DNA from: Thalassolituus sp. | GTDB taxonomy: Bacteria; Pseudomonadota; Gammaproteobacteria; Pseudomonadales; Oceanobacteraceae | Length of the DNA stretch: 42,203 bases | Direction of reading: 5' to 3' | Assembly (NCBI GenBank): GCA_006212115.1 | Contig: PDUK01000021.1 | Coordinates: forward strand, 1-42,203 | The notes under the pieces: generated by a model | The model's database searches: none | What the model was told of the DNA's origin: nothing | Seen by the model: the letters and a program-made list of their open reading frames with translations, nothing else | Shown: positions 1 through 7,353 of the stretch, in pieces | Layout: each line of letters begins with the position of its first letter | How positions within the stretch are numbered: the first letter of the stretch is position 1 | Made by a program: the position numbers and the translations under genes

Positions 1-7
1 AATGTTT

Positions 8-35
8 CGCGCAAGCTTCGCGTTGCGCTCCTACA
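8..35. repeat. REP-like palindrome
   Basis: GCGCAA at 9-14 and TTGCGC at 23-28 form a perfect 6-bp inverted repeat around an 8-nt loop. The palindrome is followed directly by CTCCTAC (28-34). A short GC-rich palindrome followed by CTCCTAC resembles the REP elements scattered through Pseudomonas and related genomes. Only one copy is visible in this window, so repetitiveness is inferred from resemblance and not observed. Confidence 0.45.
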
Positions 36-50
36 AAGGCGTTTTGTCGG

Positions 51-56
51 TATACT
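51..56 (+). promoter_or_regulatory. possible -10 box upstream of pgpA
   Basis: TATACT at 51-56 matches the sigma-70 -10 consensus at five of six positions and lies 33 bp before the pgpA start. No convincing -35 hexamer is visible at 17 bp, where the REP-like element lies. pgpA could equally be read through from genes before the window. Confidence 0.25.
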
Positions 57-89
57 CTCGGGTACGTTTTGATCTGAACTGAGTTTGTT

Positions 90-575
90 ATGACGCCTCC
101 AAATATGAAGAATCCGATTCACCTTCTGGCCTTTGGCCTCGGCTCTGGTCTGGCGAAGAAGGCGCCGGGTACCTGGGGCACCCTGGCAGCCTTGCCAGTT
201 TGGTGGTTCTTACTTCAGGGAGTACCTACTCTCCCTTATATCGGAGTACTGTTTGCGGGCTTCGCGTTTGGGGTGGTCATATGTGAAATAACGTCCCGAG
301 ATATGGGCGTGCATGACTTTGGCGGTATTGTCTGGGACGAATGGATCGGTGTTTGGATTACGCTGTTATGGCTCCCGATGTCGGGCAATTTAGGCTCCGA
401 TTTGCTGTGGCTGGCGTATGCGTTTGCTCTGTTCCGCTTCTTTGACATTATCAAGCCGTGGCCAATTAAATGGCTCGATGCAAAAGTGCACGGTGGCTTT
501 GGCATTATGATTGACGACGTTATCGCCGGTATTTTCGGCCTTGTTGTTGTGCAGTTAACGGCAGCCCTGCTCTGA
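90..575 (+). CDS. pgpA: phosphatidylglycerophosphatase A
   Basis: This inner-membrane enzyme removes phosphate from phosphatidylglycerol phosphate, the last step of phosphatidylglycerol synthesis. The 161-residue protein matches the PgpA family along its whole length. It has the N-terminal NPIHLLAFGLGSGLAKKAPGTWG block, the central GVHDFGGIVWDEWIG motif with its conserved acidic residues, and the KPWPIKWLD and HGGFGIMIDDVIAG blocks. Several hydrophobic stretches fit membrane helices. The ATG at 90 has only a weak ribosome site. A second in-frame ATG at 105 (MKNPIHLL) is possible but has no better site. In related bacteria pgpA follows nusB and thiL, which may lie just outside the window. The next gene is 220 bp away and unrelated, so pgpA is probably the last gene of its unit. 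Confidence 0.95.
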   Translation: MTPPNMKNPIHLLAFGLGSGLAKKAPGTWGTLAALPVWWFLLQGVPTLPYIGVLFAGFAFGVVICEITSRDMGVHDFGGIVWDEWIGVWITLLWLPMSGNLGSDLLWLAYAFALFRFFDIIKPWPIKWLDAKVHGGFGIMIDDVIAGIFGLVVVQLTAALL

Positions 576-679
576 TTCTGGTTTTGAGAAGGACTTTCGG
601 TATGCGAGCGGCGTGGTACCGCTCCTTTCCGAAAATCTAAAAAAAGCTTACGTTTCTACACTCCAATATGGGCCAACCC

Positions 680-721
680 CACTGCGATCGGGTTCTTATT
701 CACCCTACGGGTGATTCAGTG
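680..721. repeat. nested intergenic inverted repeat
   Basis: TCACCC at 700-705 and GGGTGA at 709-714 form a perfect 6-bp stem with a 3-nt loop. An outer pair, CACTG at 680-684 and CAGTG at 717-721, could extend the structure with an asymmetric internal loop. It lies 75 bp before the start of the 209-residue orphan gene and has no T-tract, so it is not an obvious terminator. An operator or leader hairpin for the orphan gene is possible. Confidence 0.35.
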
Positions 722-750
722 CCCGGTGTCATGATCCCAGTTGTATTTAA

Positions 751-759
751 TGATATGTT
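751..759 (+). promoter_or_regulatory. possible extended -10 promoter for the orphan gene
   Basis: TGATATGTT at 751-759 fits an extended -10 element (TGn followed by TATGTT), 37 bp before the ATG at 796. There is no good -35 hexamer, which extended -10 promoters can tolerate. The position between the nested hairpin and the strong ribosome site supports it; the assignment is tentative. Confidence 0.3.
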
Positions 760-795
760 CTGTGGCGACGTATTCTGGGGTGAGAGGAGCTTCCC

Positions 796-1425
796 ATGAC
801 ACAATCAGTTTTTCCCGTAGCGTCGGTGATTGCCGACGACACGCAAGGTTTTATCAAAGAATCAGACCCAGTGGCTTATGCCGTATGGCGTCTCGCCGAT
901 GGCAGCCGCGATATTGAGACCCTTGCACAAGATGCCGGTATTTCTGTTAAGGAGTGCTGGGCTGCTCTTGATCGCCTCGCGGACCATAATGCGCTTTCCG
1001 AGCGAGTGGCTCCGCCATCGGCGACGCCACACCCAGCACTGCTTAATCGCCGTGAAGCCATCGGCAAGGTGATGATGGGTGCCTTAGGCGCTACCGCGCT
1101 GATGAACGCGCCGCAGGTCTTTGCTAACGAAGATATTTCAATTGGCACGAACCCCGCTATGGATACCGATGCCGCGGAGTTAAAGCGCCCGATGGAGCAA
1201 CGCCGTAAACAAGCGACAGAGCATCAGCGTAAAGTCGTCGATAAGCGTAAAACTGCAGAGCAGGATCAGAAAGCTGGTCAACAGAAAGTGGTTGAGCAGC
1301 GCAAGAAACAAGTCAACAAACAAGCTGCCGAACAGCGCAGCAAGGCTGTTCAGAAACGTGAAGCGGCGATGGAAAAGAAAGCCAAGCGAGCTCAGCAGGA
1401 ATCCAAACGGAAAATGGCTCAGTAA
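796..1425 (+). CDS. orphan protein: PqqD-like N-terminus, internal Tat-like signal, basic coiled-coil tail
   Basis: I do not recognise a named family for this 209-residue protein. Three parts are visible. Residues about 20-70 (DPVAYAVWRLADGSRDIETLA...) resemble a PqqD/RRE-type winged helix, with the usual 'W-x-L-x-D-G-x-x-x-x-x-x-L-A' pattern. Residues 85-112 (NRREAIGKVMMGALGATALM, then NAPQVFAN) resemble a twin-arginine signal with an RR pair, hydrophobic core and AxA-like end, but in mid-protein rather than at the N-terminus. Residues about 130-209 are almost only K, R, Q, E and A, with echoing units such as QRKVVDKRK and QQKVVEQRK, and should form a highly charged helix or coiled coil. The ATG at 796 has a strong site (AGAGGAG at 783-789, 6-nt spacer). 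It converges on the ATP-grasp gene with a 47-bp gap. The domain calls are inference from pattern alone. Confidence 0.8.
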   Translation: MTQSVFPVASVIADDTQGFIKESDPVAYAVWRLADGSRDIETLAQDAGISVKECWAALDRLADHNALSERVAPPSATPHPALLNRREAIGKVMMGALGATALMNAPQVFANEDISIGTNPAMDTDAAELKRPMEQRRKQATEHQRKVVDKRKTAEQDQKAGQQKVVEQRKKQVNKQAAEQRSKAVQKREAAMEKKAKRAQQESKRKMAQ

Positions 1426-1472
1426 GCACTCACGCGCTGCATGACTCAATTGTTCGACGGCGTCTTAAACAA

Positions 1473-2345
1473 TCAGGCCAGTTGCTCCCGGAGCTGTTGG
1501 CCTTTTTGTTTCAGGTGCGCCACCAACTGTGCGGCCACGTCCAGGTTGATCGCATGTTTCGGGTGCGCAAAGTAACAAGGGAAATTAACTTCCAATACGT
1601 AGTCTCTGCCTGATCCATGGACTAAGACATCGACACCACCAAACTCAAGACCAAGCGCCTCGCAGGCCTCTATTGCAACGTTCTGAGCTGACTTAGGAGC
1701 AGGTGAGGTGAAACAGTCTTTCTGATCTTCATCAACGCAGGTTCTGAAGTCATCCTCCTGCGGGAGGTTTTTATAGGCGGCAGCGACGTCACCGTTCACC
1801 ACTAGTATGCGCCAATGCTCGGCAGGCTCAACACACGCCATCAAGTGCACGTGCTGACCGTGAGCACTTTCCAACGCGTCGGCAACAGAAAAGAACGTCG
1901 GCCAGTTGTCGACTCTCACTACGCCAACGCCCAAAGATTTACCGGGAACTTTAAAGACAACCGGAAGGCCGCCCAGCGCCTCAACACGCCGGGACAGCTC
2001 CTGACGGTCGGTGGTCATCGCATGGAAGGTTCGTGGGACAGGCACACCGTAACGAGCAAGAAACAGAGTCTGGTTATCCCAGATCGTAAACGCCCCAAGA
2101 GGATTGCGATAACAGGTCGCCACGCCGGGATGGATAAGTTGCTGTTCGATCACACAGGCTTCGTGGGTAATGGCAACCCGATACAACAGATCACCATGAT
2201 TTAAAACGGGCGGGGAAACATGATCAAACTGCAGCGGCTGTACAACAACCGCATCCAGACCTGACTGCTGTGCTGCATCAACGAGTTGCTCAGTCAGGTC
2301 TTCTTCAGGTTCGTCGCTGATGATGATCAGCCGTTGGACGGGCAT
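1473..2345 (-). CDS. ATP-grasp (RimK-like) ligase family protein
   Basis: ATP-grasp enzymes join a carboxylate to an amine or thiol through an acyl-phosphate. This 290-residue protein has an N-terminal pre-ATP-grasp half, then VVFKVPGKSLGVGVV (residues 129-143, ATP-binding Lys132 and a glycine-rich loop), HWRILVVNG (Arg179), GGVDVLV (Asp239) and YVLEVNFPCYF with metal-ligand candidates Glu252 and Asn254. The size and the LEVN motif fit RimK/glutathione-synthetase-like ligases; the substrate is unknown. It is the last gene of the minus-strand series and starts 3 bp after the stop of the small exported protein, so the two are probably co-translated. The nearby coiled-coil protein on the other strand is a speculative substrate. 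Confidence 0.85.
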   Translation of the reverse strand: MPVQRLIIISDEPEEDLTEQLVDAAQQSGLDAVVVQPLQFDHVSPPVLNHGDLLYRVAITHEACVIEQQLIHPGVATCYRNPLGAFTIWDNQTLFLARYGVPVPRTFHAMTTDRQELSRRVEALGGLPVVFKVPGKSLGVGVVRVDNWPTFFSVADALESAHGQHVHLMACVEPAEHWRILVVNGDVAAAYKNLPQEDDFRTCVDEDQKDCFTSPAPKSAQNVAIEACEALGLEFGGVDVLVHGSGRDYVLEVNFPCYFAHPKHAINLDVAAQLVAHLKQKGQQLREQLA

Positions 2346-2348
2346 GCT

Positions 2349-2951
2349 CTATTTTACTGCGCTGTAGCGGTCGCTCAGCATTTTCTTAACCGATTTCATA
2401 TTGTATTGATCGGTCTGTTTGATCAGAGCATTGCGCAAAGAGACCACCTCTTTAAGCTGTGATTCGCTCATGTTGGCCACATATGGAAACTTAACAGAAA
2501 TCTGCAGAGCATATACCCCCTCCCCCGAGGCACCTGCTTCAAGGCGATATACGTTGTACTCCATAAATTCTTTGTCGACTGGCCAGGTAAGAAAGTCCAG
2601 AAATACTTTTGTTCCAGCCTCATTACCCGTTAAGTTGTATTGCGCTTGCGGATTAATGCTCTGCAGTCCAGAGACAATACCAGCAGCTACACTCTTAGGA
2701 CGGTCGCCTACCTCAGGCTGGCGGAATAAAATGTAAGTCGCGGCAGTCGTCCAGTCTTCGAAGGTTTCATTTTCACGCACATAACGATATACCAGTACGC
2801 CCGGTTCACTCGAGACGCGTGCAACTTTACTGTAGGCCTCACCACCTAGAACAGGCACTACTTCATTAGGCTTGAGCCCCTCTGCCTGTACAGAGACAAT
2901 CAGCAAAGTACCAGCAACGGATAACAAAACTCGAGAAAACAGGGATTTCAT
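2349..2951 (-). CDS. small exported protein of unknown function
   Basis: I do not recognise this 200-residue protein. The ATG at 2951 is chosen because it opens directly on a classic signal peptide: MKSLFSR, a hydrophobic core (VLLSVAGTLLIVSV) and a QAEG-type cleavage region. A longer reading frame from 3002 would put 17 unlikely residues in front of the signal. The mature part is a soluble mixed alpha/beta sequence (about 180 residues) without cysteines or repeats and with moderate charge; it ends in a helical segment rich in K, R and D. It most likely acts in the periplasm. It lies 64 bp after the metallopeptidase and 3 bp before the ATP-grasp gene. An AT-rich TATATT-like box at 2964-2969 could give it its own promoter. 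Confidence 0.8.
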   Translation of the reverse strand: MKSLFSRVLLSVAGTLLIVSVQAEGLKPNEVVPVLGGEAYSKVARVSSEPGVLVYRYVRENETFEDWTTAATYILFRQPEVGDRPKSVAAGIVSGLQSINPQAQYNLTGNEAGTKVFLDFLTWPVDKEFMEYNVYRLEAGASGEGVYALQISVKFPYVANMSESQLKEVVSLRNALIKQTDQYNMKSVKKMLSDRYSAVK

Positions 2952-3015
2952 AACATCACCGAAAATATAAGACACCTGTAAGACTACCGACCCTTGCACC
3001 AACCTTCAATGACGA

Positions 3016-3693
3016 TTAGCGCCGCAATAGCCGAGCCAATACGCCAAGATTGAGGAGGCTGGCCAACGAGGCAGCCACGTAGGTCAACGCAGCTGCGGTC
3101 AGTATTTGGCGGGCAGACGACATATCCCGTGCGCTTAAATACTGCCCTTCTTCCAATAAGGGCAATGCCTTACCGAAACTGGCATCCCACTCCACCGGCA
3201 AGGTCACGAGGTTCATTAACACGCCAAGCAGCATTGACATTACCGCAGCCAGCAAGGTCCAGCGTGAAAGCGCAGGATTTATCCACACCAGTAGCGGTGT
3301 TGCAGCAAGCAGAACCGGTGCTGCGCGGCTGGCCAGGTACGTGAGTTTAGCCAGTGACCCACGTAAATTAAAAAGACGTTCATTGCGGTGATGCTGGACA
3401 GCATGCCCTACCTCGTGGGCAGCGACGACCACACCTGTCAGGGTACGCCCTTCGTATTTATCTTTGGTCAGGCGGACGGCTTTATCATTGGGGTCGTAGT
3501 GATCACCATGCTCGGTCACTTCAACAACGACATCCTCGATATCTAACTTATCCAGAAGATGACGCGCCATTTCGGCACCGTTGCCCGGAAAATCACTGCG
3601 CTCGGGGCTGTGTTTTTTCAGTACCGAACGTACCCAAAAACCGGGCAAATACATAATCGCCAGAAATACGAGAGCGACAATGGCATACAGCAT
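3016..3693 (-). CDS. YugP-family membrane zinc metallopeptidase
   Basis: This 225-residue protein belongs to the neutral zinc metallopeptidase family typified by Bacillus YugP. A first membrane helix (residues 2-22) precedes a soluble part with the zinc-binding motif AAHEVGHAVQHH: His93, catalytic Glu94, His97. Two or three membrane helices follow (about 123-165). The LPVEWDASFGKAL block then holds Glu168, a candidate third zinc ligand, and a final hydrophobic stretch ends the protein. The residues needed for activity therefore appear present. Substrates are unknown for the family. Its ATG overlaps the stop codon of the MscS gene by one base (TGATG), a sign of translational coupling, so the channel and the protease are probably made together. 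Confidence 0.88.
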   Translation of the reverse strand: MLYAIVALVFLAIMYLPGFWVRSVLKKHSPERSDFPGNGAEMARHLLDKLDIEDVVVEVTEHGDHYDPNDKAVRLTKDKYEGRTLTGVVVAAHEVGHAVQHHRNERLFNLRGSLAKLTYLASRAAPVLLAATPLLVWINPALSRWTLLAAVMSMLLGVLMNLVTLPVEWDASFGKALPLLEEGQYLSARDMSSARQILTAAALTYVAASLASLLNLGVLARLLRR

Positions 3694-4517
3694 CAGACAC
3701 CTTCTGTTTTAATCACTGGACGAGCTATTTTATGTTCGTTTAAAAGTTGGGTGCCACGCAAGACGATGTCACTTTGGAATGCTTTTTCATAACGTACATC
3801 CAGCACATACGCCTTTACTCGCAAACGAATCGCCAGACGATGCGCGACTTCAACTTCTTCAACGACAAACGATACGGGTTTTTTCAGGTAGGCGTAGCGG
3901 CTGGTCACCACGACTTCTTCGAGCAACTTACGAGCCCAGGGAATGTCGGCATCGAGAGCGAGATGAAAATCTGTTACCACCATCATATCCAGCTCACCGG
4001 CATTACCGGATGACACAACATCGGTAATAAAGCGTGAGTTGGGGATGGTCACCAGGTTGTCGTCGAGCGTAACCAAACGCACGGTTCGCAAGCCGATCGA
4101 AACGATCTCGCCATAGGTGTCGCCAAAGCTGACACGGTCTCCTACCCGGAAAGGTCGGTCGAATAACAATAGAATCCCGGCGACCAAAGACGCTGCAATG
4201 TCTTTCAACGCGAAACCCAACGCGACCGCGACCGAACCTGCGGCCGCAAAGATTAATTCTTTGGGCGGCTGCAGAACGCCAATCAACAAGCCGACGGTTC
4301 CGAAAATATAAAGCGCGAACGTGAGTAACGTCGAAACCTGAAGAATAAAAAACCGGCGGGCCGGTATTTTTTCCATCAAACGGTTACTGACGTTATTCAG
4401 TGTTTTGGCCACCAGCCAAAGCGCAACACCACCCGCAAACAAGAGGAAGATGGCGTAAAAATTAAAAATACCTGCCACACTCAGCAGGCCATCAACGAGT
4501 CCACTGGTGTCATTCAT
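3693..4517 (-). CDS. MscS-family mechanosensitive channel
   Basis: This 274-residue inner-membrane protein is a small MscS-type channel, which opens under membrane tension to release solutes during osmotic downshock. Three hydrophobic helices are visible (about 15-40, 55-82 and 87-118). The third is the glycine/alanine-rich pore helix (AAAGSVAVALGFALKDIAAS), followed by the family signature LLLFDRPFRVGDRV and a beta domain (GEIVSIGLRTVRLVTLDDNLVTIPNS). The cytoplasmic domain ends with the usual alpha/beta fold; there is no cyclic-nucleotide domain or extra N-terminal helices. The gene start overlaps the end of the AAA-like gene by 8 bases and its stop overlaps the peptidase start by 1 base. 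The surrounding genes suggest a specialised channel rather than the general housekeeping MscS. Confidence 0.93.
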   Translation of the reverse strand: MNDTSGLVDGLLSVAGIFNFYAIFLLFAGGVALWLVAKTLNNVSNRLMEKIPARRFFILQVSTLLTFALYIFGTVGLLIGVLQPPKELIFAAAGSVAVALGFALKDIAASLVAGILLLFDRPFRVGDRVSFGDTYGEIVSIGLRTVRLVTLDDNLVTIPNSRFITDVVSSGNAGELDMMVVTDFHLALDADIPWARKLLEEVVVTSRYAYLKKPVSFVVEEVEVAHRLAIRLRVKAYVLDVRYEKAFQSDIVLRGTQLLNEHKIARPVIKTEGV

Positions 4518-6561
4518 GAAGCATATTCATCCTGTTTAAAATACTGACCACTGTGTGGTACCAAAGCGCCGTTATGCGATAACGCCCGTCTTCACCTTTT
4601 TCGACAATGTCGTCCTCAAGCGTTGCCTTCAAGGAGAACCGGACGACGTTCTCGGACAGATTGGTTACACGCATGATTTCTGCGGTATTCAGAGTCCCGT
4701 GCGTGACAATCGCTGCCAGAATAAACGACTGATTCGAGCCGGATTTTTCAATCCTACTGCCTGCCGGAATACGAGGTACTTTTACTGTCACTTCGTTGCG
4801 ACGTGTCGTCACCGATTCCTGCCATAATCGCAATGCGGTCACTGGCACACCGTGGCTGGCGTCCCAGAGTAGGCTGAAATAACGCTGTTCGGCGTTACGC
4901 AATGAGTTGTTCGCTGGTGCACGGGTATCCATCAGTACATCGTCGTACCGCAGCCGATAGCCACTCTGCTGGTTACGCGACAAAATCAACGAGCGGATTT
5001 CCGCCTGCGTCCAACGTTTAACACGCACGACGTTACGCATCTGATAGTCGCGCCCAAAGACATTACACAGATAGGCCCAGCTCTGGTTATTCATCACAAT
5101 AATCCAGAAGACGTTTCCCGCTCGCGCATTAGTCAGACTGAGCAACGCCTGCCAGCCGTCCAGCCCTCCAACATCGGCCAGAAACAGATTTTCCGCATTA
5201 TTGAGAACAAACACGGTTGGCGGTATGGCTTCGTTAGCCGTGGCGAGTGCGACCGGCCCTTCAGCCAGATCGATCTCGAGCTGCTCGCCAACCAGCGAAT
5301 ACAGACTGGTCGAGTCCAGGGTCCGCGCCGGGATTTCCAGCATGGCAACACGAACGTCATCTTCGTTAGACTCCACCTCTTTGCAGAAGCGCTTCACGGC
5401 GGATTTCTTACCGATACCCGGCTCACCCGTGAGCATCAGAACATTGTCGTCGCCGCGATCACTGTGCCAATTACTGTAGTGACGCTGAAAGATCTCATTC
5501 AGTCCGGTTTTGATAATCGGGTATTCACCCTCTCCGTAACACTCAAACCAACGCAGGTAATTATCGTCTGTGCACTCAACGCCGGCGTCCTCATCGTCTT
5601 CTTCCTGAAGCTGATTTCGCATGCGAAACCAGCGTGCACTCAGGCGCTGATACCAGGCAAACTCGCCAAGTAACTGCTCCATAAAGGCACGGGTAAACAG
5701 AATCAGGTTCAGCGGAATGAGTAATGTCAACAGGAGTACGGTCAGTCGTCCCCCAGATAACGGCTCGACCAGACTGTCAAAACGCTCTGGCGTCAGTCGC
5801 TTGAGATTGAGGACCAACTGCTCGCGGTAGAAATGCAGAACATAACTCAGCATCAGCCAGCTGAATAACCACACCAGCGCCCCAATCAGCTGACTGATTA
5901 CCGAGCTCTGCAGCAGGTACTCAGACAGAGTAATGATGACCCAAGGCAACAACAGCCAAGACGTGACAGAGTGCGCGCGTTTCTCAAGTAGCGCAGTTGT
6001 GTCGTTGTTCAGATAGTTACCCGCCCCCTGACAGGCGCTCAGGAGGAACCACTCTAACGACAGATTAACCAGTACATAGGCCACATAAACAGTAAACAGT
6101 AGCGGCAGTGCGCCCCCCACCCCAAAATCCGACGCCGACAGACGGGGCAGCACCAACGCAACCCAAAGCAGGAGTAACCAAGGCACCAAGGGGGTGATAC
6201 TGGTAACAAATCGGGTCAGTGCGCGCAGCCCTTTATGGCGAATGTCACCGGACACCAGTTGGTTATGCCAGCCACTGAGACAGCCCGTGAGCCATCTGGA
6301 AAAACCACGAGACAAATAGCGCAGAGGCACCAACAGCATCAAAGGAAGCCCCGTGCTGAATACGACTTTCCACTCATCACCCTTGGGAATGCCTTGTATC
6401 AATTGCGAACACGCATGCAACCAGTCCACTACGACGGTTTGCAGTAACTGCCACTCGCGTTCAAATAACGCTATGTACGCGGCCGCCTCCAACGCCTGAG
6501 CCGCCGCCATCGCGGGCAGGAACAGAAACAATCCGGTGATAATGAAATGTGTGTGACGCAT
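4510..6561 (-). CDS. multi-pass membrane protein with C-terminal AAA/STAND-like domain
   Basis: I do not recognise a named family for this 683-residue protein. It starts with a signal-like helix (residues 5-22) and has about six further hydrophobic segments up to residue 295. A cytoplasmic nucleotide-binding domain follows. LTGEPGIGKKS (377-387) is a P-loop, but it has Lys386 where Ser/Thr is usual. PTVFVLNNAENLFL (448-461) sits where Walker B should be, but has Asn454-Asn455 in place of the acidic pair. Residues about 610-665 (HGTLNTAEIMRVTNLSENVVRFSL) look like a winged helix. ATP binding is plausible; efficient hydrolysis is doubtful. The ATG at 6561 follows an AGGGA site. The gene overlaps mscS by 8 bases, so a function in sensing or gating for that channel is an attractive inference. 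Confidence 0.85.
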   Translation of the reverse strand: MRHTHFIITGLFLFLPAMAAAQALEAAAYIALFEREWQLLQTVVVDWLHACSQLIQGIPKGDEWKVVFSTGLPLMLLVPLRYLSRGFSRWLTGCLSGWHNQLVSGDIRHKGLRALTRFVTSITPLVPWLLLLWVALVLPRLSASDFGVGGALPLLFTVYVAYVLVNLSLEWFLLSACQGAGNYLNNDTTALLEKRAHSVTSWLLLPWVIITLSEYLLQSSVISQLIGALVWLFSWLMLSYVLHFYREQLVLNLKRLTPERFDSLVEPLSGGRLTVLLLTLLIPLNLILFTRAFMEQLLGEFAWYQRLSARWFRMRNQLQEEDDEDAGVECTDDNYLRWFECYGEGEYPIIKTGLNEIFQRHYSNWHSDRGDDNVLMLTGEPGIGKKSAVKRFCKEVESNEDDVRVAMLEIPARTLDSTSLYSLVGEQLEIDLAEGPVALATANEAIPPTVFVLNNAENLFLADVGGLDGWQALLSLTNARAGNVFWIIVMNNQSWAYLCNVFGRDYQMRNVVRVKRWTQAEIRSLILSRNQQSGYRLRYDDVLMDTRAPANNSLRNAEQRYFSLLWDASHGVPVTALRLWQESVTTRRNEVTVKVPRIPAGSRIEKSGSNQSFILAAIVTHGTLNTAEIMRVTNLSENVVRFSLKATLEDDIVEKGEDGRYRITALWYHTVVSILNRMNMLHE

Positions 6562-6679
6562 GAAATTCCCTAGGGCGGTCTCGTCGCCCTATTAGCGGGC
6601 ACAACAGCCCGGACGTCAACCCGGTTAACGCAAAGAAACACGGTGTTCCGCTCAGAGATTAGGCAACACGAGCGGTGGC

Positions 6680-6688
6680 TGGTAGAAT
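6680..6688 (+). promoter_or_regulatory. extended -10 promoter of ribA
   Basis: TGGTAGAAT at 6680-6688 is a good extended -10 element (TGn plus TAGAAT). The -35 candidate TTAGGC at 6659-6664 is weak. Transcription would begin near 6695, downstream of the ATG at 6643 and about 26 nt before the TTG at 6721, which supports the shorter ribA gene. Confidence 0.5.
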
Positions 6689-6720
6689 ACGCGCCCTGTT
6701 TTACTCAGAGGGTAAGCCCC

Positions 6721-7329
6721 TTGAAAATCAATTTCGTCGCCTCCTGCAAGCTACCCACACCCTTTGGTGTGTTTACTATGCATGGATTTGAGGAAGCAGA
6801 AACAGGGAAGGAACACGTTGCGCTTACTATGGGCGAGCTGGACGATGGCGAGCCTGTGCTGCTGCGCGCCCACTCCGAATGCCTGACCGGTGATGCGCTG
6901 TACAGTATGCGCTGCGATTGCGGTTACCAACTGGAAGCTGCTTTGAAGTCTGTGTCAGAAGCAGGCCGCGGAGTTGTGCTGTACCTACGCCAGGAAGGCC
7001 GTGGCATTGGTTTGCTGAACAAAGTGAAGGCGTACAACCTGCAAGATCAGGGCGCGGACACAGTTGAAGCCAATGAGCAGTTGGGATTTGGCGCCGACAT
7101 GCGTGAATACAGCATGTGCCAGCCTATGCTTGAGCATCTTGGCATCGAAGCAATTCGCCTGATGACCAATAATCCTCGCAAAGTGAAGGCGTTAACCGAC
7201 GCTGGTGTGCACGTGGTGGAGCGTGTTGCCATTGAGGTCGGGCGTAACCCTCACAACAATGGCTATCTGAATACCAAGGCCAGCAAATTAGGGCATTACC
7301 TGTCTCATCAGGACGACGAGCCAGAGTAA
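6721..7329 (+). CDS. ribA: GTP cyclohydrolase II
   Basis: RibA opens the imidazole ring of GTP, releasing formate and pyrophosphate, as the first committed step of riboflavin synthesis. The protein matches the family throughout, including [18 protein letters not shown] (zinc cysteines), [25 protein letters not shown] and LMTNNPRKV. The frame is open from an ATG at 6643, but I place the start at the TTG at 6721. From there the zinc cysteines fall at residues 54, 65 and 67, as in E. coli RibA, and the length (202 residues) is normal. A GAGG site precedes the TTG, and a good promoter lies between the two candidate starts. It is a stand-alone cyclohydrolase without a RibB domain. It diverges from the AAA-like gene and converges on the response-regulator gene. 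Confidence 0.95.
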   Translation: MKINFVASCKLPTPFGVFTMHGFEEAETGKEHVALTMGELDDGEPVLLRAHSECLTGDALYSMRCDCGYQLEAALKSVSEAGRGVVLYLRQEGRGIGLLNKVKAYNLQDQGADTVEANEQLGFGADMREYSMCQPMLEHLGIEAIRLMTNNPRKVKALTDAGVHVVERVAIEVGRNPHNNGYLNTKASKLGHYLSHQDDEPE

Positions 7330-7353
7330 GCCTCTCCCGATTTCGAGGCTTAC
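7326..7353. terminator. hairpin shared by two convergent stop codons
   Basis: GTAAGCCTC at 7326-7334 and GAGGCTTAC at 7345-7353 form a perfect 9-bp stem around a 10-nt loop. Each arm contains the TAA stop of one gene: ribA (7327-7329) and the response regulator (7350-7352). There is no U-tract on either strand, so it may stop transcription weakly or protect both mRNA ends rather than act as a classic intrinsic terminator. Confidence 0.5.

Noticed and set aside
1425-1473. bidirectional terminator between the orphan gene and the ATP-grasp gene
   Set aside because: ATTGTT at 1449-1454 and AACAAT at 1468-1473 can pair, but the stem is weak and AT-rich and there is no T-tract on either strand.
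6643-6720. N-terminal extension of ribA from the ATG at 6643
   Set aside because: The added 26 residues are not found in RibA, and the likely promoter lies downstream of this ATG.
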